Origin: Reticulascus tulasneorum
Taxonomy: Eukaryota > Ascomycota > Sordariomycetes > Glomerellales > Reticulascaceae
Assembly (NCBI GenBank): GCA_001557505.1
Contig: LSAX01000013.1
Location: 124,001 to 188,000 of the forward strand
Direction: 5' to 3'
DNA length: 64,000 nucleotides
The position numbers and the translations under genes were made by a program. Shown here in pieces: positions 23,073-33,309 of this stretch. The notes under the pieces were generated by a model. It had not been told where the DNA came from, ran no database searches, and saw only the letters and a list, made by a program, of their open reading frames with translations. The stretch's first letter is position 1. The number at the start of each line of letters is the position of its first letter.

Positions 23073-24245
23073 CTAGAGTTCAGTCATAGTCTGAGATCCC
23101 GCCTCCCTCATGAATGTCACATCCGGATACTGTGCGGATGGTCCGGCTAGAAGACCTTCCCCTGCATATCCTAGGCCAAAGTCAATGAAGTCAGACAGGT
23201 ATTCCTGCAGGATCTTCATAGCTCGCGCGCCAGTGATATCACCAAATATCCGCGTCCGCAATTCGTCATTCTCCCTCAAGCCTGTTATGTCCCCGATAAG
23301 GCTGTAGTCAGTATAGGTGTTATGGGTCGTGTTCTCCATCTTTAACACTTTAATCCACGTGGCGGGATAGTTTGTCACCGTCGCGTTCCAAAAGTTCTCC
23401 CACGTTGAGTCAATCGTAAATGTATGGGTCGTGGAAGCGAGCATGAGAAACGTACGGTTAACCCCACGACCTATGGTTGTCCCGTATTTCGAGCCATACA
23501 TTGTGCCGTCGAGATTAACGCCGGCGACGACGCGGATGTCGTCAAGCACCACGTGGGCGGATGTAGCCCCACCCGTTGAGAACCCAACCACGATGGCCTT
23601 GTCGTTATCGCGAATGCCGATGGCGTCGAGGATAAAAGATATATCTGCGGAACGCACCTCCACACCCCATGCCATGAGGGGGTCGTCTGGGTCGTCATCC
23701 TCCCACTCGTATGGGATCCTGCCACCCTCTATGAACGTTCCGTCCGGGTACTCAACAATGCTCGTATCATATGGGTGGTCCGTAGTGATCACCTCGTAGC
23801 CCATGCCCGCTAGGTGCTGGGCAGCCGCCGAGGTCATTAGCCTCGTCTGGTTGAGACCGGGGCTCCAGACTACGACTGGGAAGTTATAGTGTCGGCCTTG
23901 GTCCTCGCTGCACACTTCCATCTCGAGGTCGGCATATACACCGTCCGGCCAGCCGTACTCGCGCACCAGAGGTCCGTAGATCCTGTCCATATGTGCTGCA
24001 ACAGCTGGAGACATATACGGCACGCGGCACGATTTCGTGCATTCTTCTAGCGGAACGGGCGTAAAGCGCGAAATCATGAGCCGACGTGGGTGCGAGGAGT
24101 TGAAGGGGTCCGGTCGGTCGTAATCGACCAGCTCTTCCGACGTCCATTTGACCCTGTACGGAGTGTCAGGAACCGGGAAGACGGCGGCGCCACTGAAAGA
24201 CGGGCCGAGCAAGGCGATGACAGCGGCGATGCTTTTGAACTTCAT
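23073..24245 (-). CDS. Secreted alpha/beta-hydrolase, PAF-acetylhydrolase-like
   Basis: Single-exon gene, 390 aa. MKFKSIAAVIALLGPSFSGAA is a clear signal peptide. The fold follows plasma PAF-acetylhydrolase/lipase class enzymes: FPVVVWSPGLNQTR (oxyanion strand), nucleophile elbow VVGFSTGG (Ser223), acid in AGVNLDG (Asp246), and histidine in ENTTHNTYTDYSLIG (His308), which fits the H-x4-D signature of that family. Many NxS/T sites agree with secretion. Likely cleaves short acyl chains from phospholipids or similar esters; the true substrate is unknown. It diverges from the SDR gene across a 638-bp intergenic region, so the two could share a promoter. Confidence 0.85.
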   Translation of the reverse strand: MKFKSIAAVIALLGPSFSGAAVFPVPDTPYRVKWTSEELVDYDRPDPFNSSHPRRLMISRFTPVPLEECTKSCRVPYMSPAVAAHMDRIYGPLVREYGWPDGVYADLEMEVCSEDQGRHYNFPVVVWSPGLNQTRLMTSAAAQHLAGMGYEVITTDHPYDTSIVEYPDGTFIEGGRIPYEWEDDDPDDPLMAWGVEVRSADISFILDAIGIRDNDKAIVVGFSTGGATSAHVVLDDIRVVAGVNLDGTMYGSKYGTTIGRGVNRTFLMLASTTHTFTIDSTWENFWNATVTNYPATWIKVLKMENTTHNTYTDYSLIGDITGLRENDELRTRIFGDITGARAMKILQEYLSDFIDFGLGYAGEGLLAGPSAQYPDVTFMREAGSQTMTEL

Positions 24246-24883
24246 TTTATTGGTTGCTTGAATCTTGATACCCCCAGAGCAAAAGGAATGGCGTCGAAGT
24301 GATGACTTTTATAACACAATCTTGGGGCTTACCCCACAAATCTTCTTTACCTTGCCCAGAACTCAAACGGCCTTGCCCAGACTCAAACAGCCCTGCCCTC
24401 TGCCTTGCTCTATGAAGTCTTCTGAAATACGTAAGTTCGGGGACGCTTTGGCCGCTTGGCCTGCGACAGGATGGCACAGCTCACCAAATCAAGACGTTGA
24501 ACCAAGGTCCAAAAAGGGAGCCCAGTGGTATTGCATAACAACCTACCTTGCTACAGACATCTTTGCGCGGCATCAGATAGTTCGTATTGTGATACTATCA
24601 TACCGCCGGATTGGCAACTTCGTATTTGACATCTTCCGCGTATTCCCAGTTGTCAGCCTAACCTGCCACGGGCCGGTGCCAAAATGCCGATTTCGCATTA
24701 TTCTGGCTGTCCCAGCCGCATGGATCCATACTTCAACATCTCCGGCTGATATCTAATGCCTGAAAATTGAATCTACCCCTCATTTGACTATGACGTTACC
24801 TTTCCATCACAAGCCCAGCTATCACGAACTTCAAGAATACTGTACTACTCGCTCTGAATACTTTGTGTTACCGATTTTCTGCA
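24246..24883. other. Divergent intergenic region (shared promoter candidate)
   Basis: 638 bp between the starts of the secreted hydrolase (-) and the SDR (+). A 163-codon ORF lies inside but shows no family features. Co-regulation of the flanking genes is possible but not shown by the sequence. Confidence 0.5.
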
Positions 24884-26158
24884 ATGGCCGAGACCGAGAA
24901 AGATAATCAATATTCACCGAGGATTCACAACAATGTGTATCCGTACATTTATCCGGTGAAATACAGAGGCACTCTGGAGGATAAGGTGGCTATCATCACA
25001 GGTACTAAGAACCGAAATGTCGCAAAACTGTTGACATCTCTAATATTTGGAGCAGGATCCGCCGGAACACTCGGGCAGGCACTAGCAGAATGTTTCGCGG
25101 TAGCAGGGGCGAAGTTGGTTCTCGTCTACAACCGGACGAAGCCGACTGACAAGCTACGTGACCGGTGTATAGAATTGGGAGCGCGCAGTGTGACATTCAA
25201 GCAGTGCAACGTTATTCATCTGGAATCTTGCGAAGAGCTTGTTAAAGACGTGAGTTCAAAGTTCTCGGGCCACGCAAGGCATGGCCTAGTCGAGGCCCAT
25301 CTAAATCATTCAATAATAGGTTCTCGACACCTTTGGAAGAGTCGACATCGTTATTAATAACGCAGGAACCAACAGCCTGATTCCTGTGAGTTTGCTCAAG
25401 TCTTTCCGGCGATAGTTGAGTTCAATCTGTTGTGATAGCTCGCTAACAATATATCTCCATTTACTATAGATGCATGACCAAGATCCAAAGGATTTCATCT
25501 ATGAGATGAACGTCAACTTCAACGGACCATATTATCTCATGAGGCTCCTACTCCCGACTTTCAGATCACAGCAGAGTGGCTGCATCCTGAACATTGCCTC
25601 AAAGGCTGGGACAGTGCCCATTCCGTATAGCACAAGCTACTGTGCTAGCAAAGCGGCTCTCATCAACTTTACGGCATGTGTACAGAAGGAATGCCAGATG
25701 GAAGGGTTGAATGACATCCACATGTACTCATTGCACCCTGGAGGAGTCAAGTCGGAGATGACGCTCAAGAGTAAGACTACTGACTTTGTGCACCTTGGTT
25801 TCCTGGTATCCTTGCTAATTATTGCTCTTCACCTTTAGAATACGGCGAAGAGTCTCTAAAGAATCTGCCAGAGGACGTGGCCAAACGTTTCACAAACTGG
25901 TTGGATATCTACACGGACTCTCCTTACCTAAACGGAATGGTGTGTGTGGCTTTGGCTACCGGCGTTGCGAAGGATGCGTTGAATGGGAGGTACTTTGACG
26001 TCGCACATGACTTGGAGGATGTTGTCGCTCAGACGTCAGCTCTTCAAAAACATCCGGAATTGTATTCTCTGCACACCAGCTTTCTCGGCGGTCTGAGCAA
26101 TACTGCGTTTGCAGATGAGCCACTTCCGGCCCAAGAGTTTGAGTTTCCAGGATTTTAG
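24884..26158 (+). CDS. Short-chain dehydrogenase/reductase (classical SDR)
   Basis: NAD(P)-dependent oxidoreductase, 332 aa. Exons 24884-25001, 25056-25249, 25320-25385, 25470-25770 and 25839-26158, with GT-AG introns of 54, 70, 84 and 68 nt. Visible motifs: Rossmann start DKVAIITGSAGTLGQALAE, INNAG (117-120), catalytic Ser170 in NIASKAG, and YCASK with Tyr183/Lys187. The third exon is only 66 nt and carries INNAG. The first acceptor is ambiguous: cag at 25053-25055 gives ITGSAGTLG, whereas an AG four bases earlier would break the frame. A short non-SDR N-terminus (residues 1-33) precedes the Rossmann fold. Substrate cannot be told from sequence. Confidence 0.9.
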
Positions 26159-26610
26159 ATTCAAGTACGTAAACTCTTATATAATCGATCCTTCCAAACA
26201 AGCCAATATCGGCTGGGTAGCCTTGAGTTCAAGTTTTCCAGATATAGCTCAGCGGCGGGCCAGCTTATTGGCGATGGCTAAGCTGCGCCGGATGTGAATA
26301 TGTTTTGAGAATCATGGAGTAATATCTGAGCAACTGACAGGATATTCTACTCCAACACTACCTGATTTATGATTTACACAATCTCTTGAAAACCAACCAG
26401 CCTACACCGAACGTTTTGACCATTCCCTTGGGCCTTTTTAAAGTTTGCTAAATTTTCATCGAGCTGTGCAGCACTGCTTTGCTCCAAAATCACAGGGTCC
26501 CTTGTTCTTCATTCAGTGTACCATAATATGCAATATACCGCAGCGTAGCATTGGTCGTCGAAATCTCCAATTTCAGATACAAAAGTTGAGAGATCTCTGC
26601 CGTCTCAATA
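26159..26610. other. Convergent intergenic spacer
   Basis: 452 bp between SDR and GFA-family stop codons; presumably 3' UTRs. Nothing else visible. Confidence 0.6.
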
Positions 26611-27202
26611 CTATCCGTCTACTCCATACCTTTCTCCTCTCCCACCAACCCCCACGAGCTCAAGATTGTCAGTGATCCCCGGAATCTCGTTCTGCACCCA
26701 CTCATGGCCTCCGCAGCAGTTTGCTAGGGCCCGTCCAAATCCCCCCTTGGGCACCTCGCCATTCGAACTTTCCCAGTTCTCGCCAAAGAGGTACAGGGGG
26801 TCTACGGTGCCGATGGCGATGCTAATATTGGGGCCGGTTTCCCGGCGCCAGTACAAATAGGTTCCACACTCATTGCAGAAGCCGCGAGCATTACCCTCAG
26901 TGCAGTAATAGTTTCTCAAGGTCTCTTTTGGCGTCGTCCAGGTGAGCGACGAGTAAGGAACCTTGTGGTACAGGAAGAAGAGCGAGGAGGTGCTCTTACG
27001 ACACTGGGTACACTGACATGTGCCGCTCTGTGTCCGGGATTAGCAAGTGAGGTTGATATGCGAAGTTAAAGGTATCAACATCTCATACGTTATCTGAGAA
27101 TGTGTGATTCTCGGGAAAGTCAATTTGATAGGTGACCTTGCCACAAAGGCAACCTCCCGTAATTTTCTTTGGGAGAGGTCCCAGATCGAAATTGGACGCC
27201 AT
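26611..27202 (-). CDS. GFA / CENP-V family zinc-binding protein
   Basis: Family of glutathione-dependent formaldehyde-activating (Gfa-like) enzymes, many of unknown substrate. Exons 27202-27089 and 27027-26611, intron 27028-27088 (61 nt); 176 aa. Zinc ligands are in family order: GGCLCGKVTYQ (Cys18, Cys20), TCQCTQCRKS (Cys42, 44, 47), and GFCNECGTYLYWR. The phrase LYHKVPYSSLTWTTPKETLRNYYC is typical of fungal members. The intron separates the first and second zinc motifs. Role in formaldehyde detoxification is family-level inference only. Confidence 0.88.
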
Positions 27203-27494
27203 TATCAGCGACTATGGTTCGGGTTCGCAAGTCAGGCAAATGGAAGCTTTGAACACAAGTGTTGTATCCATCGAATTCCTCATGAACGGCCGAAGAGCAC
27301 TTTTTATAGTGCCTCGGTGCCCTGCTGGCGGGGGTGCGAGCTGTTCCCGACGCACTCATAATACGGTGGAACTTACATCCCGGCCCTTGCAGGGATTGGG
27401 CAGGTGTCATCGGTAGGGCGGGTACGGTTGCAAGCAAAATCATTCCTGTCCGCTCAAAAAGAATTCAAGGCCTCGCAACCACCCAGCCCCTAGC

Positions 27495-28396
27495 TCAACC
27501 AAACATCTAACGTTTTGCCAACCCACATCGCAGCACCTGCGTAAGAAGCCGCACTGCTTGACCGGGCCAGGTCATGCAGAGCTACCTGGCGTATGCCGGC
27601 TCGCTGGTCCTACGGCCGCTCGAAGATCTCGGGGGCCGGAAGCCTGCGGATGGGAGGCCCCGCCGTCGAGTATCTCAAGGTCTGGGGCGGCTACCGGTGT
27701 CTGCTCTGCAGACAGGGCGCCGAGTTCCGCACTGCCCACCTCCCTCGCATGCGCGACCACATGGTCGTCCACGGCAAAAAGGCCAAGGAGCATGCTATAG
27801 CGCCGCTCTGGCAATATTGCCGATTGCAAACCTACTGTACCGCGAGGAGCCGCGTCGATTACTTTATCGTGGCAGACGACGGAGGGAGGGGAGAAGGGCG
27901 GCCAGCGGCGGGGCAAGCGAGCGATCCTCCTCCTCCTCCTCCTCTTCTTCTGACGCAACCGGAGAAGGACCTGTTTGAGAAAATCGAGAAGGGCTATAAG
28001 GATGTCGAACGCGATCTCGGGGAGCAGGCCGCGATAGTCCCGGATATTGGAGATTCAAGATCGGAAAGGGTGCCTTGGCTGCACGACGTGACGGGGTTCC
28101 TATACCACCTTACCTTTTTTCCATCTTCTCCCCCATCCGTGTCTAGGAAATTTGACGATAGTAATGGTGGGCTTTATCAGACACAAGTGCTTTCAAAGTA
28201 CCTACGTCAGGGTGCAGACATAACTAAGGCCCCCATATCAAGAGATTCTCAAGTGTGGCCTAAGCCTAGGCTGAATCCATCAACAGAGCGTCATACGAAA
28301 CTAGTAGCATATCCAAGCTGCAGATACTCGCTGAGTCGACTCTCTGAGTGGCCCGAAAAGCAGGCGTATCGGCGGAATAATCTTATTCCACTTTAA
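27495..28396 (+). pseudogene. OrsD-like (DUF3505) pseudogene
   Basis: Three frames together give DUF3505-type sequence: SQHLRKKPHCL near 27534, SYLAYAGSLVLRPLEDLGG from about 27577, then VEYLKVWGGYRCLLCRQ onward from about 27666. After that come PLWQYCRLQTYCTARSRVDYFIV and VPWLHDVTGFLYHL. The C-x2-C knuckle, CRLQT and the P-W-L-x-x-TGF-x-x-HL pattern fit the family of the orsellinic-acid cluster protein OrsD. At least one +1 shift (near 27650) and probably another (near 27570) are needed. Similarity fades after about 28110 although the last frame stays open to 28396. A (CCT)n tract encodes a Pro run. The gene is broken and truncated. Confidence 0.6.
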
Positions 28397-28444
28397 CTAC
28401 TAAGTGCCTATGCACCAGCTCGCGTCTCAGCTGACTGCGACCGC

Positions 28445-30081
28445 TCATCCAAAATATAAACTTATAGGAAGTTGGTGGTAGACCTGATAATCGAATTCCT
28501 GACTCCACTCCAACACAAAGACCTTGGTCAAAGCCACAATGCCATCATCATCGAGCTCGGTCTTTTCTCGTCGCCAGAAGTTGACGACGTCGAGCTGCTC
28601 AATATCTCTGTCACCGACCATCACCGACACGATATCTGTCACCACTCGGATAGAGTCACCTGAGTTGCCAACGCCGGCCAGAATCGCAGTCGCAGCCATG
28701 TGGCCCATGGTATCTCCAATGAACTCCGCATCCCATCCTTGCGCTTGAAGCAGATGTGGTTTCTCTTTCACTGTCTTCAAGACAAGATCCGCAAACTGTC
28801 GCCGATAAGAATCCATGACAGGCTTGGCGTAAGTGACCAAGATGTCACGCATCCCGCGATGGAGACTCCAGGAAAGCGACGTCCACGGGAGACAGTCCAG
28901 GGCATGCTTGATGATATCCTCTTCGGCGGGAGGGATGATCATCTTGACACAGTCGGCTTTGTCGGCCTTCTCCTTGCTCGGCAAGGTCAGGACCAGGGCA
29001 GCGGCCGGGCTTTGGGCATCGTGTAGTGGGCGCGCATACATGTAGTCGATCTCGTGGGCCTTGCCGCCCATCATGTTGTACAGGTGGCGCGCCCCGTGCG
29101 CACCCTGGAAGCCTTTCCGTCCGTACTCGAGCTTGTAGACCCCGGCTGCTTTGCGCCCGCAGAATGCCAATCTCAGATCGGCAGCTGGCGCCGACACCAC
29201 GCCGCACACCATCTGGCAACAGCGATCAACGCGTTGTGGGAAGAATCGCGGCAGGACCTCCGTGGTGCCTATCGAGTCGTGCGGTGCGAACTTCACTATC
29301 GCTTCCTGCCCAATGGGCCATGTGATATCTAGAATGCGAAAGTCAGTAGCTAGCCCTTCAGACGACCAATAGGCCGAGGTTCAAGCAACGTACACCATTG
29401 GCCAACATAGGATGCATAGCCAGCTCGGAATCCCGTGGCATCGCTGAACTTGAAGACCGCCCGTCCATTTATCATAACCAGCATAATGAGAAGGGCGGTC
29501 CGCGAGATCCCAATGCATGCATCTGCGTTCTGACGGGTGAGAGGCATCTGCTGAAGGAATGGCCAGCCCTCAATAGCACTAGGCTGGACATCTGCACTCA
29601 TGGCCGACAGTGATGCTTTTTCCGCCGCATCGCTGTCGCGGGCCACCGGGGGAAGCGGCGCCAGTGGCATCTCCGAATGGAACATGGCCAAAACGATCGA
29701 CCACCCAGCCCTTCCGGGAGCAATAGGCGGTATTCGCATCTGCAACCAAATAGTCAGCGGGCTATCGACATGCACCGTCACCCTGTCCGGCGAACAAGGT
29801 GTATAACATGCCACAAAGATCTGGTTGAACCCGCAGAAGCCGTCTGGGATCCGGGCCGTGACGACGGGGCCCCGCGGAGGGGGTTTGGCAAGCTGCCACC
29901 ATGGGAAGCTATTTTGGCGTTTGAACCACACCCCAAGATATTCATGGGTGCGTGTGGCATGGAATGGGTCCATCTTGTCATTGATGGCGCTCGCCTGCGT
30001 GATGAGCCCGCCTAGACCGATGGTCGTCACGACAAAGGACAACCATGTGACCACGGTCGACTGGATGTCGAAATCGGACAT
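28445..30081 (-). CDS. Membrane-anchored protein of uncharacterised fungal family
   Basis: Exons 30081-29394 and 29328-28445, intron 29329-29393 (65 nt); 523 aa. The join gives SYVGQW|YITWPIGQEAIVKFAPHDS, which matches what I recall of this family. One hydrophobic N-terminal segment (VVTWLSFVVTTIGLGGLITQ) and a second before GFRAGYASYVGQ (TALLIMLVMINGRAVF). The conserved body includes AFCGRKAAGVYKLEYGRKGF, GAHGARHLYNMMGGK and LPWTSLSWSLHRGMRDILVTY. The CGRK-x(n)-GRKGFQGAHG region is cysteine-poor and not a known catalytic motif to me. Widespread in Pezizomycotina as hypothetical protein, often multicopy; function unknown. Confidence 0.82.
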
Positions 30082-31100
30082 GATGGATAGACTGCGGTGG
30101 GAATCAGCAAAGGCTCATTCACTGCTCGACTAACAAGCTCCGGCGGCTAGCAAAGACGTCATGAAGCTCCTCTGAGCACCCGGCGACTGTAGTCGGGGTT
30201 GTTTTTCGCGGGAGGTACTAGGATCGAGAGCATTCAGCCATAGCTACTGCACAGTGCAATACGTACGTACTTGGTTGTAATTTCCCAGCAATGGACGAAT
30301 CACTCGAATCATAAATATTTGAGAAGAGAGTAAATCCAAGATGGAGTATTTTTTTGGGAGCTCCGACGTAAGGCTGCGGGCTGGGCGTGAGGCGTCGTCC
30401 CCCGAACATGGGAGCTGCCAGGTCTTTGGCCCCCAAACAAAAGGCAGAGCGGCTAGGAGTGCCGCAATATGCAAGGATGCCCATCTAGCAGGAGGTTGGA
30501 GGCGGGGCGGCTGTCGCATCACGATCTAAACTCTTTTCAGTGCAGCCTAAAACACCGGCCACCCGGGGATTCTCCAACCTTATCCCGCTCGCTCTTGATA
30601 GCCTTGAGCCGTGGCGCCCAAAGGTCGCAAGTGCCCCGGAATGATCATGCTGCGGCGCAATACACTCATCAGAGACCTGGATGCAGAGCACGGCGGGGTT
30701 TTCGGTTGCCAGCGAGTTAGTTGTTGCAAGCTGTGGGGCACATGCGACAGCAATGAGGGGGCCACGAAGCCCAGTCTTGAAGGATCTACAACCCGGAAAT
30801 GGGAAGCCCCACAGGCCGACAGATGGTCGTCGTTTGAGCCTCAATGAACGAACGATGTGCCGCATTGCAAAATGCTTGAGTGGGTAAGGGTACCTGTGCA
30901 TTCGTTCAATCAGAATTCCAGCTGCGCCGGTAACAGGTTTCCGCTGTTACAGTAAAGTTGGACGACGGAGTGCAATAGTGGCGGATTATGACGAAGGATT
31001 TGGTTTAAAATATCACGTCAGATTTGGTGTGTGTTAAGCGGTCGTCGGTTACTACGAAGACGTACGTAATACTAACTAAAAGCTTCCTAGGCTAGACGCT
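30082..31100. other. Intergenic region
   Basis: 1 kb upstream of the 523-aa membrane protein. Overlapping ORFs around 30485-30901 have no family features. No promoter element could be assigned. Confidence 0.5.
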
Positions 31101-31109
31101 GTAGCCGCT

Positions 31110-31580
31110 TTAGAACAACGTGCCTATGAAGATGATCCCGTAGGTTGACACCTTTACGGACCGGTAATCTTATACGTATGAGATCGAATTCCTAACGATG
31201 AGGAGCTAGCCATAGTGACTTATGCTCTTAATAACAATGCCACTCAGGCTATGTCAAATGAAGATGATTGGTCTCTCCATCGACTATAGTCTGTCAGTGT
31301 TCCATTCTGTTAACTGATGTTAGATATGTTCCTTATATCAGTCATCTTCCGCTTTCGGTACAAGTCGGACATAAGAGTCTGCGCATGGTCGTAGAAGTAT
31401 CGACAGCTTACCCTGGAGTTACTATATGTGTTGGCATCGTAGCCCCAGCATAGGATGCGGGCGCGGGGGATTTCGTGCGGTAGGAGGTTGCGCAGCCAGT
31501 GGACGCCATTGCTAGCAACCCAAGTCTTGGCGCGGTGGCCGTTAAGGTCATGGACAGCGACGATGCTGGTGGCAAGCGGC
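31110..31580 (-). pseudogene. Relic of SERAC1-like alpha/beta-hydrolase domain from an NLR-type gene
   Basis: The minus strand from 31580 reads SIVAVHDLNGHRAKTWVASN, then GVHWLRNLLPHEIPRARILC, WGYDANTYS and, across a possible splice site, YFYDHAQTLMSDLYRKRKMT. Further down it reads RPIIFI-stop-HSLSGIVIKS and STYGIIFIGTLF-stop. This is the order of the N-terminal SERAC1/PGAP1-like hydrolase found in many fungal NACHT/NB-ARC (NLR) proteins. There the nucleophile motif is GHSLGG and a later segment is TYGIIFMGTPHQG. Here the first Gly of the nucleophile motif has become a stop and GG has become SG; ATG became ATA. No NACHT/NB-ARC or repeat domain remains. The changes are mainly C-to-T or G-to-A type. 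Confidence 0.65.
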
Positions 31581-31911
31581 CAGTCACCCCCTGCTGAGCG
31601 ACGGTTTGGAGAGGTAATTGCATTGGCTCTATCTCCGCATAGATATAGAAGAAGTTAAAACAGGGGGCGTAAACAAGAAAAGGAAAGAAGATAAAGAGTG
31701 ACGGCATCCACAAGGGGTAGTTCTTGCAGTTGCAAACGCATATCATAGTTTTCAAAACAACGGAGCGTGCTATAGACCACACATGCCCAACTTCAAGTCC
31801 CAGTTTAGCTTGGACCGAATCCAGTCTTCTCCAACTCCATGGTCAGGGACAGGAAGACCAAAATTCTCGACACTGCTCAAGGTGACGGGAGTAGGCTTTC
31901 TCCAACTTCGC

Positions 31912-32266
31912 TTAGAGGCGGGCACAGGACATCTCCTTCCTAGACCCAAGTTGGAAATACAGGCAGTCTGTGTCGAATGTCAGTGTCGGTCTCGCGTAGG
32001 GTAGCCAGGAGGAATCTTTTACTGCCGTGGAATTGCCCTCCCTGACCATCGGTCGAGTAAGTGCACGAAGTTCCGGGATCACGGGCCACGGGTTGGCCCT
32101 GCCAAGTACAAGACTCATGGGCACGGATCTGTTGGCCCTTGTAGTTGACGTCCCACCAGTTGTTGTTGGCGACCCAGACCCCAGAGGCGTCCTTGGTCCA
32201 GGGGGCCGCGTGCGTGCCGGCGGCAAAAGAGAGAGCGGCGGCGAGAAGTGCTGCGGTGAAGTGCAT
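31912..32266 (-). CDS. Small secreted protein with four cysteines
   Basis: Exons 32266-32023 and 31967-31912, intron 31968-32022 (55 nt); 99 aa. MHFTAALLAAALSFAAGTHA is a signal peptide; the mature protein starts near APWTKDASGVW. Four cysteines (ESCTW, TSCTY, GNCLY, MSCAR) allow two disulfides. Splicing replaces the ORF end SKRFLLAT... by NCLYFQLGSRKEMSCARL and supplies the third and fourth cysteines, which supports the model. No family recognised; size and composition are effector-like. It sits 330 bp from the NLR-type relic and beside a repeat-rich stretch, a setting common for fast-evolving secreted genes. Confidence 0.72.
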
Positions 32267-33309
32267 TTTGACGATGGTGGAAGTCGGAGACTAGTGGTGA
32301 TTTAGATAGGTGGATAGTTAGAGGTTTTTCTTTACCTCGATGGGAAACGCTGAGCCTTTTTATATGTATCAGAGGTGGAGAGAAGGTCTTCATGTTCGTG
32401 GTTCATATACGAGAAGAGGCGAAGTCTTTCATCTCTGACTAAACTTTGCATATTATTATTCTCGGTGTGCGGCCTTATTGGCCATATTAGTCATATGTGG
32501 TAACTAAACTAGGCTTAAGATATGACCGTACATTTGAAGCCTTCCTCCGTAAGCCGTTCCCACCTATCGGAGCATAAGACCGTACATATGAAGCCTTCCT
32601 CCGTAAATCGTTCCTATATATCAGAGCGACGTTGCTCCGTGGGCTGGGTAAACCCCCTCCTGTATCTATATATAGTCTACTTAGAGCTAGAGATCAGTCT
32701 AGTATAATGTGATGGCGATTATCTCCCGATATAAGATCTTTTCTCTATATTATTTATAAGAGGGACCGTTTTTAAATAGACGTTGACATATAATTAGTTA
32801 TCAAACGCGAAACTTTTATCTCCTAATCTAAAGAGTACTAATATTTTCACCACCCCAAACCGATACTCTCATATGGCCTTCCTTCACCAAAGCCACATAT
32901 TTCAGCACTAGCCTAAAATTACAACGAATTTTTGCCGCTTTTATCCGCTCAGAAGATACAGTTTTCTGTTCCCATAAAGCCCACTTCTGGACTCATTTGA
33001 GCGGACAGGAAACATCTATGTGCAAAAGTGTGGAAGCCTTCCAACTACACAAACCATGGCAATCAACTTAAAAAGAACAGAAGCATTTCGATGTTTGACC
33101 TTGGCATCTAATAACAATTGAAAAGCACTCTTGTGACATGGAAGAGCAATCGGATTGTTGGAGAACAGGCCTCATAGTCCTCACAGTCACGAAAGTCACG
33201 AAAGTTCGTCAATGAAGCAGATTCTTATGTATCTCTACCTGCGTGGTGGCGCTGATTTACTACGTCAATGGCCTTTTGCACGCTCGCTAATCCCATATCT
33301 TCGGCGTCC
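32267..33309. other. AT-rich repeat-bearing intergenic region
   Basis: 1 kb with a 54-bp tandem duplication and AT-rich flanks (tatatatag..., 32660-32830). Could be a remnant of a retrotransposon terminal repeat, but I could not find matching ends or a target-site duplication. Confidence 0.4.
32524..32630. repeat. 54-bp tandem duplication, two copies
   Basis: Two diverged copies beginning gaccgtacat at 32524 and 32578. Both carry tgaagccttcctccgtaa and a gttcc...atc(g/a)gagc end. Confidence 0.8.

Noticed and set aside
24265..24756. 163-codon ORF between the secreted hydrolase and the SDR
   Set aside because: No family features or signal peptide; lies in a divergent promoter region and overlaps the upstream sequence of both genes.
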